Source: Bacteroidota bacterium
Lineage (GTDB): Bacteria > Bacteroidota > Bacteroidia > 2-12-FULL-35-15
Direction: 5' to 3'
NCBI GenBank assembly: GCA_947504725.1
Contig: CANNHN010000001.1
Coordinates: 1 to 64,000, forward strand
DNA length: 64,000 nt
A program made the translations under genes and the position numbers. The notes under the pieces are model-generated. The model did not search any database and was not told the DNA's origin. It saw only the letters and a list, made by a program, of their open reading frames with translations. Below, one piece after another: positions 1-8,711 of the stretch (its first letter is position 1; every line of letters starts with the position of its first letter).

Positions 1-62
1 AAAGAGAACGAATAAAACAAAATTGTATTAGGAGCAGAAAAATGGAATACGAAAAATTAAAA

Positions 63-92
63 TTGAAAAACAAAAAAAATAACTTAGCTTTG
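63..92 (+). promoter_or_regulatory. candidate Bacteroidota promoter before the CUB fragment
   Basis: A TTG at 63-65 is followed 19 nt later by TAGCTTTG at 85-92, which fits the Bacteroidota TTG/TAnnTTTG architecture. An ATG at 115 follows, but its frame closes after 11 codons at 148-150. The promoter may therefore belong to a gene whose start has been separated from the CUB coding frame. Motif match only. Confidence 0.4.
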
Positions 93-118
93 AATTAACA
101 ATAAACACTCCTTAATGA

Positions 119-660
119 AAAGTTCAAATTACTTTGAAGACATACATTAGCATTACATCGCAACTAAGTGCTCAAACCTATAACATGGGCAATATATCAG
201 TTGGTGGAGCAGCTTGCGGGGGAACTTTCTATGATAGTGGCGGGAATGGAGGAACTTATTCAAATGGAGAAAATTTAACTGCTACTTTTTGCGCTCCTGC
301 AGGTCAATACATGACTTTTACTTTTACGACATTCACTGTAGAAAACAATTTTGAAGATTTATATATTTATAATGGTCCTACAACTGGCTCGCCACTAATA
401 GGAGCATATACAGGTACAGGAAGTCCTGGTGTCATTACTTCTACTTTAGGTGGTTGTATAACATTCAACTTTACTTCTGATTTATCAGTAACATTAGCTG
501 GATGGGCAGCATCCATAAGTTGCAGTTCAACACCACCACCACCACCACCACCGCCACCACCTGTTCCTGGAACTTGTGGTACTGCTCAACCTTTTTGTAC
601 ATCAACTGGAGTTACATTCCCTGCATCAACTGGAACTACTTCTCCTGCGGGACCAAATTA
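119..660 (+). pseudogene. CUB-domain secreted protein, truncated at both ends
   Basis: The open frame from about 119 encodes a CUB-like domain with cysteine-spaced beta-strand segments (AACGGTFYDSGG, NFEDLYIYNGP, GCITFNFTSD). A run of ten prolines encoded by CCA/CCG repeats at about 529-564 follows, and then the start of a second Cys-rich module (GTCGTAQPFC). Tandem modules of this kind are common in T9SS-exported Bacteroidota proteins. The N-terminus reads ITSQLSAQ, resembling the end of a signal peptide, but no hydrophobic core or ATG precedes it; the only start is a TTG at 134. Near 655-660 the frame runs into sequence belonging to ilvA and stops at 691. The domain call is good, but gene integrity is clearly lost. 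Confidence 0.6.
123..146 (+). repeat. 24-nt copy of the palindrome half found at 4408-4431
   Basis: Positions 123-146 are identical over 24 nt to 4408-4431. The 4.4-kb copy is a perfect hairpin with 13-bp arms. Here the left arm is cut back to 6 nt (TTCAAA) while the right arm is complete. The copy lies exactly where the CUB reading frame loses its expected signal-peptide start. Confidence 0.7.
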
Positions 661-1128
661 CCGGAAGGAAAAGTGTGCACCACTATCTTAAATCTGTATA
701 ACCAACAAGCGATCGTTGTGGAGCCTGCAGGTGCACTCACCATCGCCTCTCTAGATCTGTTAAGTGAAAAATTAAAAGGTAAAAATGTTGTGTGTATTGT
801 AAGTGGTAGCAATAATGATATCATGCGTACGGAAGAGATCAGGGAACGCTCTCTGTTATATGAAGGAATCAAACATTTTTTTGTGATCCGTTTTCCACAG
901 CGGGCAGGCGCTTTAAAAGAGTTTGTGTCCAATGTGCTTGGTCCGCAAGATGATATTGTTCATTTTGAATATATAAAAAAAAATAACCGTGAAAACGGCC
1001 CTGCATTGGTCGGGCTGGAGATCAAGAATCCGAAAGATTTAGATCTCCTTAAAAAAAATCTTTTTGAATCAGGATTTCAATTTGAATATTTGAATGAGAA
1101 TAATAATTTATTGCAGTTTTTGATATAG
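655..1128 (+). pseudogene. ilvA: threonine dehydratase, C-terminal fragment
   Basis: From codon 655 the frame encodes LPEGKVCTTILNLYNQ followed by AIVVEPAGALTIASL. This is the conserved end of the PLP-dependent catalytic domain of threonine dehydratase (threonine to 2-oxobutanoate, first step of isoleucine synthesis). The ACT-like regulatory region follows (FFVIRFPQRAGALKEFV, then GLEIKNPKDLDLL). It ends naturally at 1128. About 157 codons are present of a protein usually near 400-420 residues, so the N-terminal two thirds, including the PLP lysine, are absent. The upstream continuation is out-of-frame CUB sequence. Either recombination or an assembly misjoin would explain this. Confidence 0.75.
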
Positions 1129-1358
1129 AAAAGCAATAAAAAAATGAAATTAAACATTCGTTGGATCCCAGAATAGATAACCAGAATGTAAAACAAGAAT
1201 AGATAACCAGAAACGAAACTGTAATACGAGTAAAATAGATTGCGTTCAACCAAAAAAAAGCATCCTGTCTAAAGAATGGTTTATCTCAATTTTTAAAAAC
1301 GCAAGAATCAATTTTTATTTTAGCTTATTTATGTATAACAACAACCTGGAAAGAGTAC

Positions 1359-4190
1359 TTATTTTGAAAGTTCATTTTTTCTCAGGAGCAACTGCACATA
1401 CCTCAAACTGTCTTTAAAATAATCTATCTGCATAAGATAGGATTTTTCTGTATCATTTTTCGGGTCTTCAATTTCTCGTACTTTACTTTTCAGCTCTGTG
1501 ATATCGAGCAGATCGATTGAAGCTTTAATTTTATGTGCATAATCTTTCACTAAATTCAATTTTTTTGAAGCAATTGCTTCATCGATATTCTGGATCGTTT
1601 CATTGATCAATTCGCAAAACAATTCGAGAAGCTTTAAAACAAAAGCCTCATCATGTGATGCCTGTGCTCTCAGTCTATTCAAATCATAAATCGGAACAAT
1701 GTACTTATTTGTAATTGCCATTGGCTCTAATTTGGATGATTTTTTTATAATAAGTCTCAACATTTTCTGAGCAAGTTCATTCCTATCAAAAGGTTTTGAA
1801 ATATAGTCGTCCATTCCCGCAGCGATACATTTCTCCTTATCACCTAAAATTGCATTAGCGGTAAGTGCAATTACAGGAATATTGCTTCTCAATTTGCTTC
1901 TAATGATTTTAGTAGCTGATAAACCATCTATCAATGGCATTTGAAGATCCATTAGAATGATATCATAATCATTATCTAAAAGAAGTTCAATGGCTTCATA
2001 CCCATTATTTGCAATAGTGACTATTATTCCAAATTTTTCCAATATAACTCTTGCAAGTAATTGATTTGTTTTATTGTCCTCGGCTAAGAGTACTGACTTA
2101 TCTTTCAAAACAGATGTATCAATTATTTTTTCGGAACTTGCAATAGCCGAATTAAGGAAACCTTTTTTCAATTCAACCTCAAAACTAAAAGCACTTCCTT
2201 TTCCTTTTTCAGTTATTACTGTCATATCACTTTTGAACAACTTTAGTAATTGTCTCGAAATAGAAAGTCCTAATCCGGTACCTCCATATTTTCGATTTAT
2301 CGAGGAATGTTCTTGCATAAAACTTTCAAAGATTAATTCTTTGTTTTCCTGTTCAATACCGATACCCGTATCCGATACAGAAATCCGAAGCACTTGACTT
2401 TCTGGTGATTCGCGGATCAAAACACAATTTAATTCAACCCCACCTTCGTGGGTAAATTTAATTGAGTTGCTGATGAGATTAGAAATAATTTGTGCAAGCC
2501 TTCCCGGATCAGAAACAAAAAATTCACTTATATCCGAATCGATCTGATTTTTAAATAACAAATTTTTCTCTCGTGCTTTCACTTCAAATTGAATCATAAT
2601 ATTTCTGATAAAAGAAAAGAAGTTGAAATTACTTTCTTCCAATTCCAATTTTCCAAGATCAATTTTAGAAAAATCGAGAATATCATTAATGATGACTAAT
2701 AAATTTTCTGAAGATATTTTAATTGCCTCAATATAAGCAGTTTGCTTAGCAGACATGGGCATTTCCTCTAGAAGCCTTGCCATACCAATAACGGCGTTCA
2801 TAGGAGTTCTGATTTCATGGCTCATATTTGCAAGAAATATTTCTTTTGAATAAGCCAACTCCTCCGCTTTTTTCCTTGCTAACATCAATCCGATCATTTG
2901 TTCTTTTCGTTCAGTAATATCCAAATGGATACCAATAGATCCGTTGATATTATTATTAGCGTCAAAAATGGGCGAGCCACTGATTAACATCCATATATTC
3001 TCTCCTGATTTATTTTTTAGATTCAGTTCATACGCACTGGAAATACCCTTTTTTCTGAGATCGATTATATTTTCCAAGGTTTCTTCTTTGCTTTCGGGAA
3101 TAAATATAGCAGCAGCTGACTTTCCGATCAACTCTTCGCTGGTATAACCTGTCATATCGGAAAAACTTGGATTTGAATCGACCACAATCCCGTCATTATC
3201 AACAACAAGAAGTCCTAGATTCATGTTTTGAATAATCAGGCGGTATTTCTCTTCGTTTTGAATCAATATACGTTGAGCATTTATTCTCTCACTCACGTCT
3301 GTATATTTCCACAAATGACCCGAATAGATAGAATCCACAAAAAGGGGGATATAATCGCATTCGAGAAAACGTCCATCACTTAGGGAAACTTGATGGGCGA
3401 GCTTCGTTATTTTTTCATCAACAAAACTGTTAAATATTTCAATCTGTTTTCTTCCATTTAAAAAAAAGTCTTCTGCGTTTTCTAAATATTTGAAGCAATC
3501 AAAACCGATCATTTCATTTGGATCCATTTCATAGTTAAAAAGAGTACAAAACCGTTGATTAGCCATTATTGTTTTGCGGTTAGTATTCTCCAATACCAAT
3601 CCGATATCCAGATTATTAACAATCGATTCGAATCGAGTATTAACTAAGTGTAATTGCTCCTGTGATTTTATCCGTTCGGTGATATCTCTTGCAATTGCTG
3701 TAAAACCGATAATACTATTTTCGGCATCAAATATTGGCTGAACATTTTGTCCGACCCAAATCTCGTTTCCACTTTTTGAAATAAATGGAAATTCGGAATA
3801 TGACGTTTTTAATTGCGATTGATACTGATCGATGTATGTTTGTTGTATACGATTTCGGTGATCCTCACGGATAACTGTCATGAAATGCATTCCAATTAAT
3901 TCGTTATTCAAGTAGCCTGTTTTATTTTCAGCAGCAGGATTTACGAAAGTAAAATTCCCTTTCAGATCGGTCTTAAAAATAATATCATTCGCCGATTCAA
4001 TAACAGTGCGATAAGTATGATATTCACTATTATTTAAAAGTGATTCAAGTTCATCCTTTTTTTGCTGTAATTCTTTTAAAAGTAGCACATTCTTCTTTTT
4101 CTCTTCCTCCAATAAAAAAGTCAAACGATCAATTTCTGTCATTGTTATAATTTTATCTTTTGCTAAATAATTCCTTTCCCCCATAAACAT
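1359..4190 (-). CDS. hybrid sensor histidine kinase: 3 PAS, HisKA, HATPase, REC, Hpt
   Basis: A 943-residue soluble phosphorelay kinase. After a coiled coil (about 20-55) come three PAS domains (about 58-175, 180-310, 312-432), the first and third ending in the PAC-like DITER motif. The HisKA domain carries FLANMSHEIRTPMN (His near 457). HATPase boxes DTGIGI and GGTGLGLSI follow, then a receiver domain at about 698-815 (LLAEDN, phosphoacceptor Asp near 748 in MDLQMP, Lys in SKPF). A C-terminal Hpt domain has DYAHKIKAS (His near 886). No membrane helix is seen, so it should sense a cytoplasmic or redox/ligand cue. With internal REC and Hpt it could pass phosphate to an unlinked regulator. Met17 is an alternative start. 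Confidence 0.92.
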   Translation of the reverse strand: MFMGERNYLAKDKIITMTEIDRLTFLLEEEKKKNVLLLKELQQKKDELESLLNNSEYHTYRTVIESANDIIFKTDLKGNFTFVNPAAENKTGYLNNELIGMHFMTVIREDHRNRIQQTYIDQYQSQLKTSYSEFPFISKSGNEIWVGQNVQPIFDAENSIIGFTAIARDITERIKSQEQLHLVNTRFESIVNNLDIGLVLENTNRKTIMANQRFCTLFNYEMDPNEMIGFDCFKYLENAEDFFLNGRKQIEIFNSFVDEKITKLAHQVSLSDGRFLECDYIPLFVDSIYSGHLWKYTDVSERINAQRILIQNEEKYRLIIQNMNLGLLVVDNDGIVVDSNPSFSDMTGYTSEELIGKSAAAIFIPESKEETLENIIDLRKKGISSAYELNLKNKSGENIWMLISGSPIFDANNNINGSIGIHLDITERKEQMIGLMLARKKAEELAYSKEIFLANMSHEIRTPMNAVIGMARLLEEMPMSAKQTAYIEAIKISSENLLVIINDILDFSKIDLGKLELEESNFNFFSFIRNIMIQFEVKAREKNLLFKNQIDSDISEFFVSDPGRLAQIISNLISNSIKFTHEGGVELNCVLIRESPESQVLRISVSDTGIGIEQENKELIFESFMQEHSSINRKYGGTGLGLSISRQLLKLFKSDMTVITEKGKGSAFSFEVELKKGFLNSAIASSEKIIDTSVLKDKSVLLAEDNKTNQLLARVILEKFGIIVTIANNGYEAIELLLDNDYDIILMDLQMPLIDGLSATKIIRSKLRSNIPVIALTANAILGDKEKCIAAGMDDYISKPFDRNELAQKMLRLIIKKSSKLEPMAITNKYIVPIYDLNRLRAQASHDEAFVLKLLELFCELINETIQNIDEAIASKKLNLVKDYAHKIKASIDLLDITELKSKVREIEDPKNDTEKSYLMQIDYFKDSLRYVQLLLRKNELSK

Positions 4191-4275
4191 TTAATTGGCA
4201 GTAAAGCGGCTGCGAGCAAATAGGATTTAAGTCTTGCCAAATCGAAAATAAATGTAGCTTTTTATTTATTGATTA

Positions 4276-4283
4276 CAAAAATA
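4276..4283 (-). promoter_or_regulatory. -7 box upstream of the hybrid kinase
   Basis: The minus strand reads TATTTTTG here, a TAnnTTTG match about 85 nt upstream of the kinase start. No clear -33 TTG was seen. Motif match only. Confidence 0.35.
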
Positions 4284-4400
4284 AAGATCGAGAAGTACGA
4301 AAATAAAAGCTTACATGAAAAAGGTGTTCAAAAAGATTCTGCACCATTACTTTAAATTGAACCACAGCCTAGCGAGATGATCGAGCTGAGCACCTACCCT

Positions 4401-4430
4401 GTATGTCTTCAAATTACTTTGAAGACATAC
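4401..4430. repeat. perfect 13-bp hairpin with 4-nt loop
   Basis: GTATGTCTTCAAA, loop TTAC, TTTGAAGACATAC form a perfect inverted repeat. No T-run follows on either strand, so it is not a canonical terminator. Positions 4408-4431 recur at 123-146. The rest of the gap 4191-4497 holds no recognised gene. Confidence 0.8.
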
Positions 4431-4497
4431 ACGTAAATTAGAATAACAACATTATTGTAGCATTAATCTGATTTATAATTCGCCAAACATGTAATAC

Positions 4498-6042
4498 TTA
4501 ATCGATACTAATTTTTAAATTTATATCGCTCATTGGAAGTTTTCCTTTGTAGGCATCACCAGTTGCAATGTTTACATACCTTATCTTTTTAACATTTATT
4601 TGAAATTTCAGAGTTTCCGTATTCGTTTGAATGCCATAGATCTGAGCTAATGAGCTTAAAGGAACTGATTCATTAATATTTATTTTATTGGTCCCTTTAC
4701 TAGTTTGATTAACCGTAGCAATAGGTACATCATTGATAAGGAATTCAAGTTCTACCGTGATATTATAATTCGCCCAATCAGGATGCTTGCAAAGCGTTCC
4801 TTTAAATTTTACATCCAAAACGTTATCCTCAGCACAGGTTTCAGTAAATGTCCAATATTTTATAAAACCTTCTTCGATTTGTGTGTCATCAAGTTTTGTT
4901 TTTACAATTAATGCCATTGGTTCAACCAATAGTTCCGCTTCATTTTCAAGGATTGTTGGCTTAAAAGAAAAATCATTATAATATTTTTCATTCAGATCAA
5001 GGCATTTTTTGTGGTAAAGGACTAACGTGTCTTTATATGATGAATACTTAATAAGTAAATTTTCAAATTTATCTTTATCTATTTGAGATGCTTTTTTATA
5101 TACGCATTCAGATTTAAAGTCATTTAAAATATCGATATCCGAAATCGTATTTAGATATTGGTCTTTGATCTTTGCAAGATTTTCTTCTCGGTTTGATGTC
5201 CATAAAACTTTGTCTTTGGGAACACCTAGCAAAGACATAGGAGAATAATAATACCCTAAAGATTTACTGTTTTCTCTAGTAAATGTTTTTAGGTATTCGC
5301 CTATTGTAGCTTTAATACTTTCGATTGGATTTTCGGAACTATTCAATATTGTTGATAAGGCAGGCAGCCCATCTTTTGAACCATTTGAATAAATTTCCAT
5401 GTGCAACTCGCCATCTTTACTTGCTCTGCTCATTGCTTTGTTCATATTTCCTTCTCCTCCTAACATTGCACCATTTGCATTTATGCCGCCTTCCATACTT
5501 TCATCTGATTCAGAATAAGATTTTTTGAATGAACAAAAAACATAAAAACTTATCCCTGTTTTTATTTTTTGTACAAAGTGTGTTCCGTAACGTTCTATAA
5601 AATCATCATAATTCTTTTCATCTAGAAGTTTTTGTGCTTCGGGTTTTAATTTGAAATCAGTTAATCCTTTGTTTCCGAAATCGCTTTTAGCAATGAAAAC
5701 TAATGTTTGGTACTCGCTCGAAGAAATATATTTATCGTCAATCTGAAAGTTTGCACTTAGTTTTTTAAATAAAATTCGTGCATTAAGCGAAGCATCCATT
5801 CCAAATTCTTTATTGAATGATTCGTAATTTTCTATTAGTTTATACGTTACCGAAATTTCAGATCCGTTGTCTTCGTATGCTCCAATATTGCTTGAAAATA
5901 AAGGCAATTTTGGTTCTTGGGGATTGGATATGTTAAACCCTTTTGCAAGTTCCAACGGGAATTCCTTGCTGTACGGAAAGTAATTTTGAGCATTTAATTT
6001 CAAACAGATTGAAATTAGCACGAGAAATATAATTTTTTTCAT
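4498..6042 (-). CDS. secreted MACPF-domain protein
   Basis: The start was chosen at the internal Met that gives a typical Sec signal peptide (MKKIIFLVLISICLKLNAQ); the frame stays open 15 codons further upstream to 6087. The mature protein is about 495 residues. ERYGTHFVQKIKTG near residues 151-163 matches the membrane attack complex/perforin signature (Y-G-T-H-F followed by a Gly region). Before it lies an alpha/beta region, after it a Ser/Gly-rich segment (ESMEGGINANGAMLGGEG) where transmembrane hairpins usually sit, and then a separate C-terminal beta-rich domain from about 400. There is no lipobox and no T9SS tail. Known MACPF proteins form pores; some Bacteroidales members are antibacterial (BSAP). 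Targets here are unknown. It stands alone between the kinase and tRNA-Asp. Confidence 0.82.
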   Translation of the reverse strand: MKKIIFLVLISICLKLNAQNYFPYSKEFPLELAKGFNISNPQEPKLPLFSSNIGAYEDNGSEISVTYKLIENYESFNKEFGMDASLNARILFKKLSANFQIDDKYISSSEYQTLVFIAKSDFGNKGLTDFKLKPEAQKLLDEKNYDDFIERYGTHFVQKIKTGISFYVFCSFKKSYSESDESMEGGINANGAMLGGEGNMNKAMSRASKDGELHMEIYSNGSKDGLPALSTILNSSENPIESIKATIGEYLKTFTRENSKSLGYYYSPMSLLGVPKDKVLWTSNREENLAKIKDQYLNTISDIDILNDFKSECVYKKASQIDKDKFENLLIKYSSYKDTLVLYHKKCLDLNEKYYNDFSFKPTILENEAELLVEPMALIVKTKLDDTQIEEGFIKYWTFTETCAEDNVLDVKFKGTLCKHPDWANYNITVELEFLINDVPIATVNQTSKGTNKININESVPLSSLAQIYGIQTNTETLKFQINVKKIRYVNIATGDAYKGKLPMSDINLKISID

Positions 6043-6200
6043 ACGAAATAGAATCGGAATATAATTAGTGATTAATTTTTTTATCATTAGAAAAGCTGAT
6101 TTGAGTATTTATTCATTAAATATAGTCTTTCGGCATTAAATTAAATGCACTTTTTATATAGAAAATTTAAATACGGCCCCTAACTGTTCCTGAGAGAAAC

Positions 6201-6231
6201 AAAAAAGTCCTTCATATTTCTATGAAGGACT
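6201..6231 (-). terminator. rho-independent terminator after tRNA-Asp
   Basis: On the minus strand, an 11-bp stem AGTCCTTCATA / TATGAAGGACT with a GAAA loop is followed by six T. It lies 14 nt beyond the tRNA 3' end. Confidence 0.8.
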
Positions 6232-6244
6232 CTTGCATTTTGAG

Positions 6245-6318
6245 CGGTCTGGACGGGACTCGAACCCGCGACCTCCTGCGTGACAGGCAGGCATTCTAAC
6301 CAGCTGAACTACCAAACC
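6245..6318 (-). tRNA. tRNA-Asp (GTC)
   Basis: The minus strand folds as a 74-nt tRNA: acceptor GGTTTGG/CCAGACC with one G-U pair, D-arm, anticodon loop CTGTCAC (anticodon GTC), T-loop GTTCGAG and discriminator G. CCA is not encoded. Confidence 0.95.
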
Positions 6319-6362
6319 TCAAAATAGTACAATTCTGAACGATATTCCTCAGAATTGGACTG

Positions 6363-6370
6363 CAAAAATA
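6363..6370 (-). promoter_or_regulatory. -7 box for tRNA-Asp
   Basis: Minus-strand TATTTTTG, 45 nt upstream of the tRNA 5' end, fits TAnnTTTG. No -33 element was clearly seen. Confidence 0.4.
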
Positions 6371-6517
6371 GCTGAATTTTTCATTCAACCAAAGAAATTC
6401 TGTAAAAAAGGGTAAAATTCCTTATTAGGCTTGATAATTACCGCGTTAGGATGATGTAAAATCTGCAAAAGGAAATAATTGTTGGCTTTTTTCGTTAACT
6501 GTTGTGCTAATTTAGCA

Positions 6518-6638
6518 CGTCATTGCGAGTCCCGCATTTTCGCGGGATGTGGCAATCTCTTCCTCGATGATGGCTATTTTCTTCATCGCGAGAGATTGCC
6601 ACATCCTCCCGATGGGAGGACTCGCAATGACGTTCTAA
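6518..6638. repeat. GTCATTGCGAG palindromic repeat, full copy 1
   Basis: Full element: CGTCATTGCGAG, variable stem, GATGTGGCAATCTC, a loop of about 30 nt containing GATGATGGCTAT, then the reverse complement GAGATTGCCACATC, stem and CTCGCAATGACG, ending TTCTAA. The variable inner stem hairpins (CCCGCATTTTCGCGGG, CCTCCCGATGGGAGG) differ between copies. Confidence 0.9.
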
Positions 6639-6671
6639 TGGAGATTCTAGTTGCTAAGGAGAGACAAAAAC

Positions 6672-6758
6672 ACATGTCGAAGACATGCAAAATCATAAAA
6701 AAATCACACCACACAGAAAAGAATCATACCTTATCATGAAAATCATAAAAAATCTGCG
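6672..6758 (+). repeat. left inverted repeat of a three-gene cassette
   Basis: This segment runs ACATGTCGAAGACATG, AAAATCATAAAAAAATCA, GAATCATACCTTATCATG, AAAATCATAAAAAATCTGCG. It matches the reverse complement of 9523-9614 along nearly its whole length (roughly 85% by eye, one small gap). A shorter copy of its inner end lies at 9700-9737. Confidence 0.85.
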
Positions 6759-6798
6759 CCTGCCCCGAGTAATTCGGGGTTCCAATCACACCCAGTAT

Positions 6799-7968
6799 AT
6801 GAAACACTACTCTCTAATCGTACTTCTAGCTTTATTAGTAACATCCTGTAAAAAAGATCCTCCTATTTTAGAATTAAAACCTTCTGAATTTCAGAAAAAC
6901 TATGGTGGCCTTAACGATGAATTTGGAAAAGCTGGATTGGAATATACCAATGGCGACCTATATGCTGTGGCTTCTACCAATAGTTTTGGCTCCGGACAAA
7001 AAGATGTTTATGTCATTAAAACGGATGCTCAAGGCAATACCATTTGGACAAAAACATTTGGTGGAACTGGAAATGATGAACCCAACGAAATTATTCAAAC
7101 TTCGGATGGAAATCTCCTTATTATTGGAACTACTGAGAGTTACGGAGCAGGTGGGAAAGATATCTACCTCCTGAAAATAGATACGACTGGTGCCATGCTA
7201 TGGCATAAAGAATTTGGTGGAACAAGTGATGAAATTGGTGAAGATGTTATGATTACGAGTGATGGAAATTATTTGATAAATGGTATAACGTCCAGCTTTG
7301 GCAATGGTTTGAGAGATGTTTATTTAGTAAAAACAACATCTTCAGGAACGGTTATCTGGACAAAAACGTATGGTGGCGCTTTGGATGATGGTGGGATCAG
7401 CGTTTGTAACGGTAACAGCGGAAACATCATGCTGTTTTGTTTTACTGATAATTTCGGAGCAGTGAACCGTGATTGTTTTGTAATAAAAGTGAATAGCGTT
7501 GGAGATTCCATTGGCTCCTGGCTTTATGGAGGTGCTGATTATGAACAAGCGGTGAGCATAGAAAAAACAAATGATGGGAATTTTAATATTTGCGGACATA
7601 CTGCTAGTTTCGGTCATCCCGAACACAATGTGTATGCTTTAAAAATTACAGATGCTGGAACCATTCTTTGGGAAAAAAACTATGGAGATTCTTTTCATGA
7701 TGGCGCTGAGTCGGGTGAACAGAGTGATGACGGTGGTTATATCTTTGCTGGTCGCACTTCCAGTTTTGGTAATCACTATGAACAAGCATATTTAGTAAAA
7801 ACAGATGAGGCAGGGAATATGGAATGGCAGAAAGATTTTGGTGGAAACGAAGATGATGCAGGATATAACATGTTTGAAACAGAAAACGCATATATAATAG
7901 TCGGAAATACATTGAGTGTTACAAATGGAAATAATGATGTATTTTTGGTGAAAATTTTAAAACAATGA
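6799..7968 (+). CDS. beta-propeller lipoprotein
   Basis: The start was chosen at the Met giving a lipoprotein signal peptide (MKHYSLIVLLALLVTSCKK, lipobox VTSC); the frame is open further upstream but through repeat sequence. The mature protein consists of seven degenerate units of about 50 residues. Each has a form like DGNxLIxGxTxSFGxGxxDVYLVKTDxxGxxxWxKxFGG, consistent with a seven-bladed propeller closed by the N-terminal FQKNYGG strand. No catalytic residues are recognised. It should be anchored by lipid to the outer or cytoplasmic membrane. Its ATGA overlap with the next gene indicates translational coupling. It is the first gene of the cassette between the inverted repeats. Confidence 0.85.
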   Translation: MKHYSLIVLLALLVTSCKKDPPILELKPSEFQKNYGGLNDEFGKAGLEYTNGDLYAVASTNSFGSGQKDVYVIKTDAQGNTIWTKTFGGTGNDEPNEIIQTSDGNLLIIGTTESYGAGGKDIYLLKIDTTGAMLWHKEFGGTSDEIGEDVMITSDGNYLINGITSSFGNGLRDVYLVKTTSSGTVIWTKTYGGALDDGGISVCNGNSGNIMLFCFTDNFGAVNRDCFVIKVNSVGDSIGSWLYGGADYEQAVSIEKTNDGNFNICGHTASFGHPEHNVYALKITDAGTILWEKNYGDSFHDGAESGEQSDDGGYIFAGRTSSFGNHYEQAYLVKTDEAGNMEWQKDFGGNEDDAGYNMFETENAYIIVGNTLSVTNGNNDVFLVKILKQ

Positions 7969-8711
7969 ACACAACACTTTTTATTATCGGAATCGTATTA
8001 GGCGGAATCTTAACGTTGTTAACCGTTATTTTTACAATCATTTCATTAGCAACAGGCAAAAATAAAAATGCAGCAATCTGGGGAGCAGGATTTTTGATTT
8101 CCATCACCATTTTGATTGTATGCGTTTTTCAAGTTGTAAGACGTATAAGTGAAAGAGTGAAAACTGGCGTAGAATGGCTTTCAGACCAAGATAATCAAGG
8201 ATTAATGCATGATGCGGATACCGATGCATATAACGAGCAAGAGCGTGGATATTTTTTAGATACTTTAAAAAAATATACAAATCCTTCTTTCGAAGGAAAA
8301 GTTCCTGCTGATTTCTATGAAAATAAACCTGCAGAAAAAGTAGATGGTAAAATTATCGTTCCTTTTGTGTATCCTTTATCTATTCGTTACAGTCCGAATG
8401 ATTTTTCGGGTGAAATACTAAATGAAGTGAGTGATAGTGTGTATTTGAAAAATATTTCTCAAATGGCGTTTGACGAAAATTTTGCAATTGTAAAATGTGA
8501 TAATTCATTAGACAAAGAACTATTAAAAGAGGGAAGAGCAGCCATCGAATATATTTTATTTGATTTACGCACGCGTGAATATTTGCCTTTCGAAAGTGAA
8601 CAACAATTGGTTGAAAAGGCTGGCAAGATTGGATATACTGGTCCTTCACAAATGACTTACCTAACCGATTTTTATAGAGGTTGGATAGATACGTTGAACT
8701 TTGATTTCTAA
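7965..8711 (+). CDS. unknown membrane protein, two N-terminal helices
   Basis: I do not recognise this 248-residue protein. Residues about 4-27 and 38-58 are hydrophobic helices separated by a short KNKN loop. The remaining 190 residues are polar and without an obvious repeat or catalytic motif (EWLSDQDNQGL, DAYNEQERGYFLD, LDKELLKEGRAAIEYILFDL). The start overlaps the stop of the lipoprotein gene by ATGA, and its own end overlaps the CPBP start by 11 nt. The three proteins are thus made from one coupled message and probably act together at the inner membrane. It is otherwise hypothetical. Confidence 0.75.
   Translation: MNTTLFIIGIVLGGILTLLTVIFTIISLATGKNKNAAIWGAGFLISITILIVCVFQVVRRISERVKTGVEWLSDQDNQGLMHDADTDAYNEQERGYFLDTLKKYTNPSFEGKVPADFYENKPAEKVDGKIIVPFVYPLSIRYSPNDFSGEILNEVSDSVYLKNISQMAFDENFAIVKCDNSLDKELLKEGRAAIEYILFDLRTREYLPFESEQQLVEKAGKIGYTGPSQMTYLTDFYRGWIDTLNFDF

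Noticed and set aside
529-564. CCA/CCG microsatellite as a phase-variation tract
   Set aside because: It is an in-frame polyproline linker with a trinucleotide unit, so length changes would not shift the frame; linkers like this are common in secreted proteins.
502-654. The start of the 502-1128 reading frame as a real N-terminus of the ilvA fragment
   Set aside because: Its first 51 codons are the CUB gene and CCA repeat read out of frame (Thr run, then a Trp/Tyr/Cys-rich stretch). Only sequence after about 655 is ilvA.
6479-6739. An 86-codon plus-strand reading frame
   Set aside because: It consists almost wholly of the GTCATTGCGAG palindrome and the left cassette repeat, with no family resemblance.
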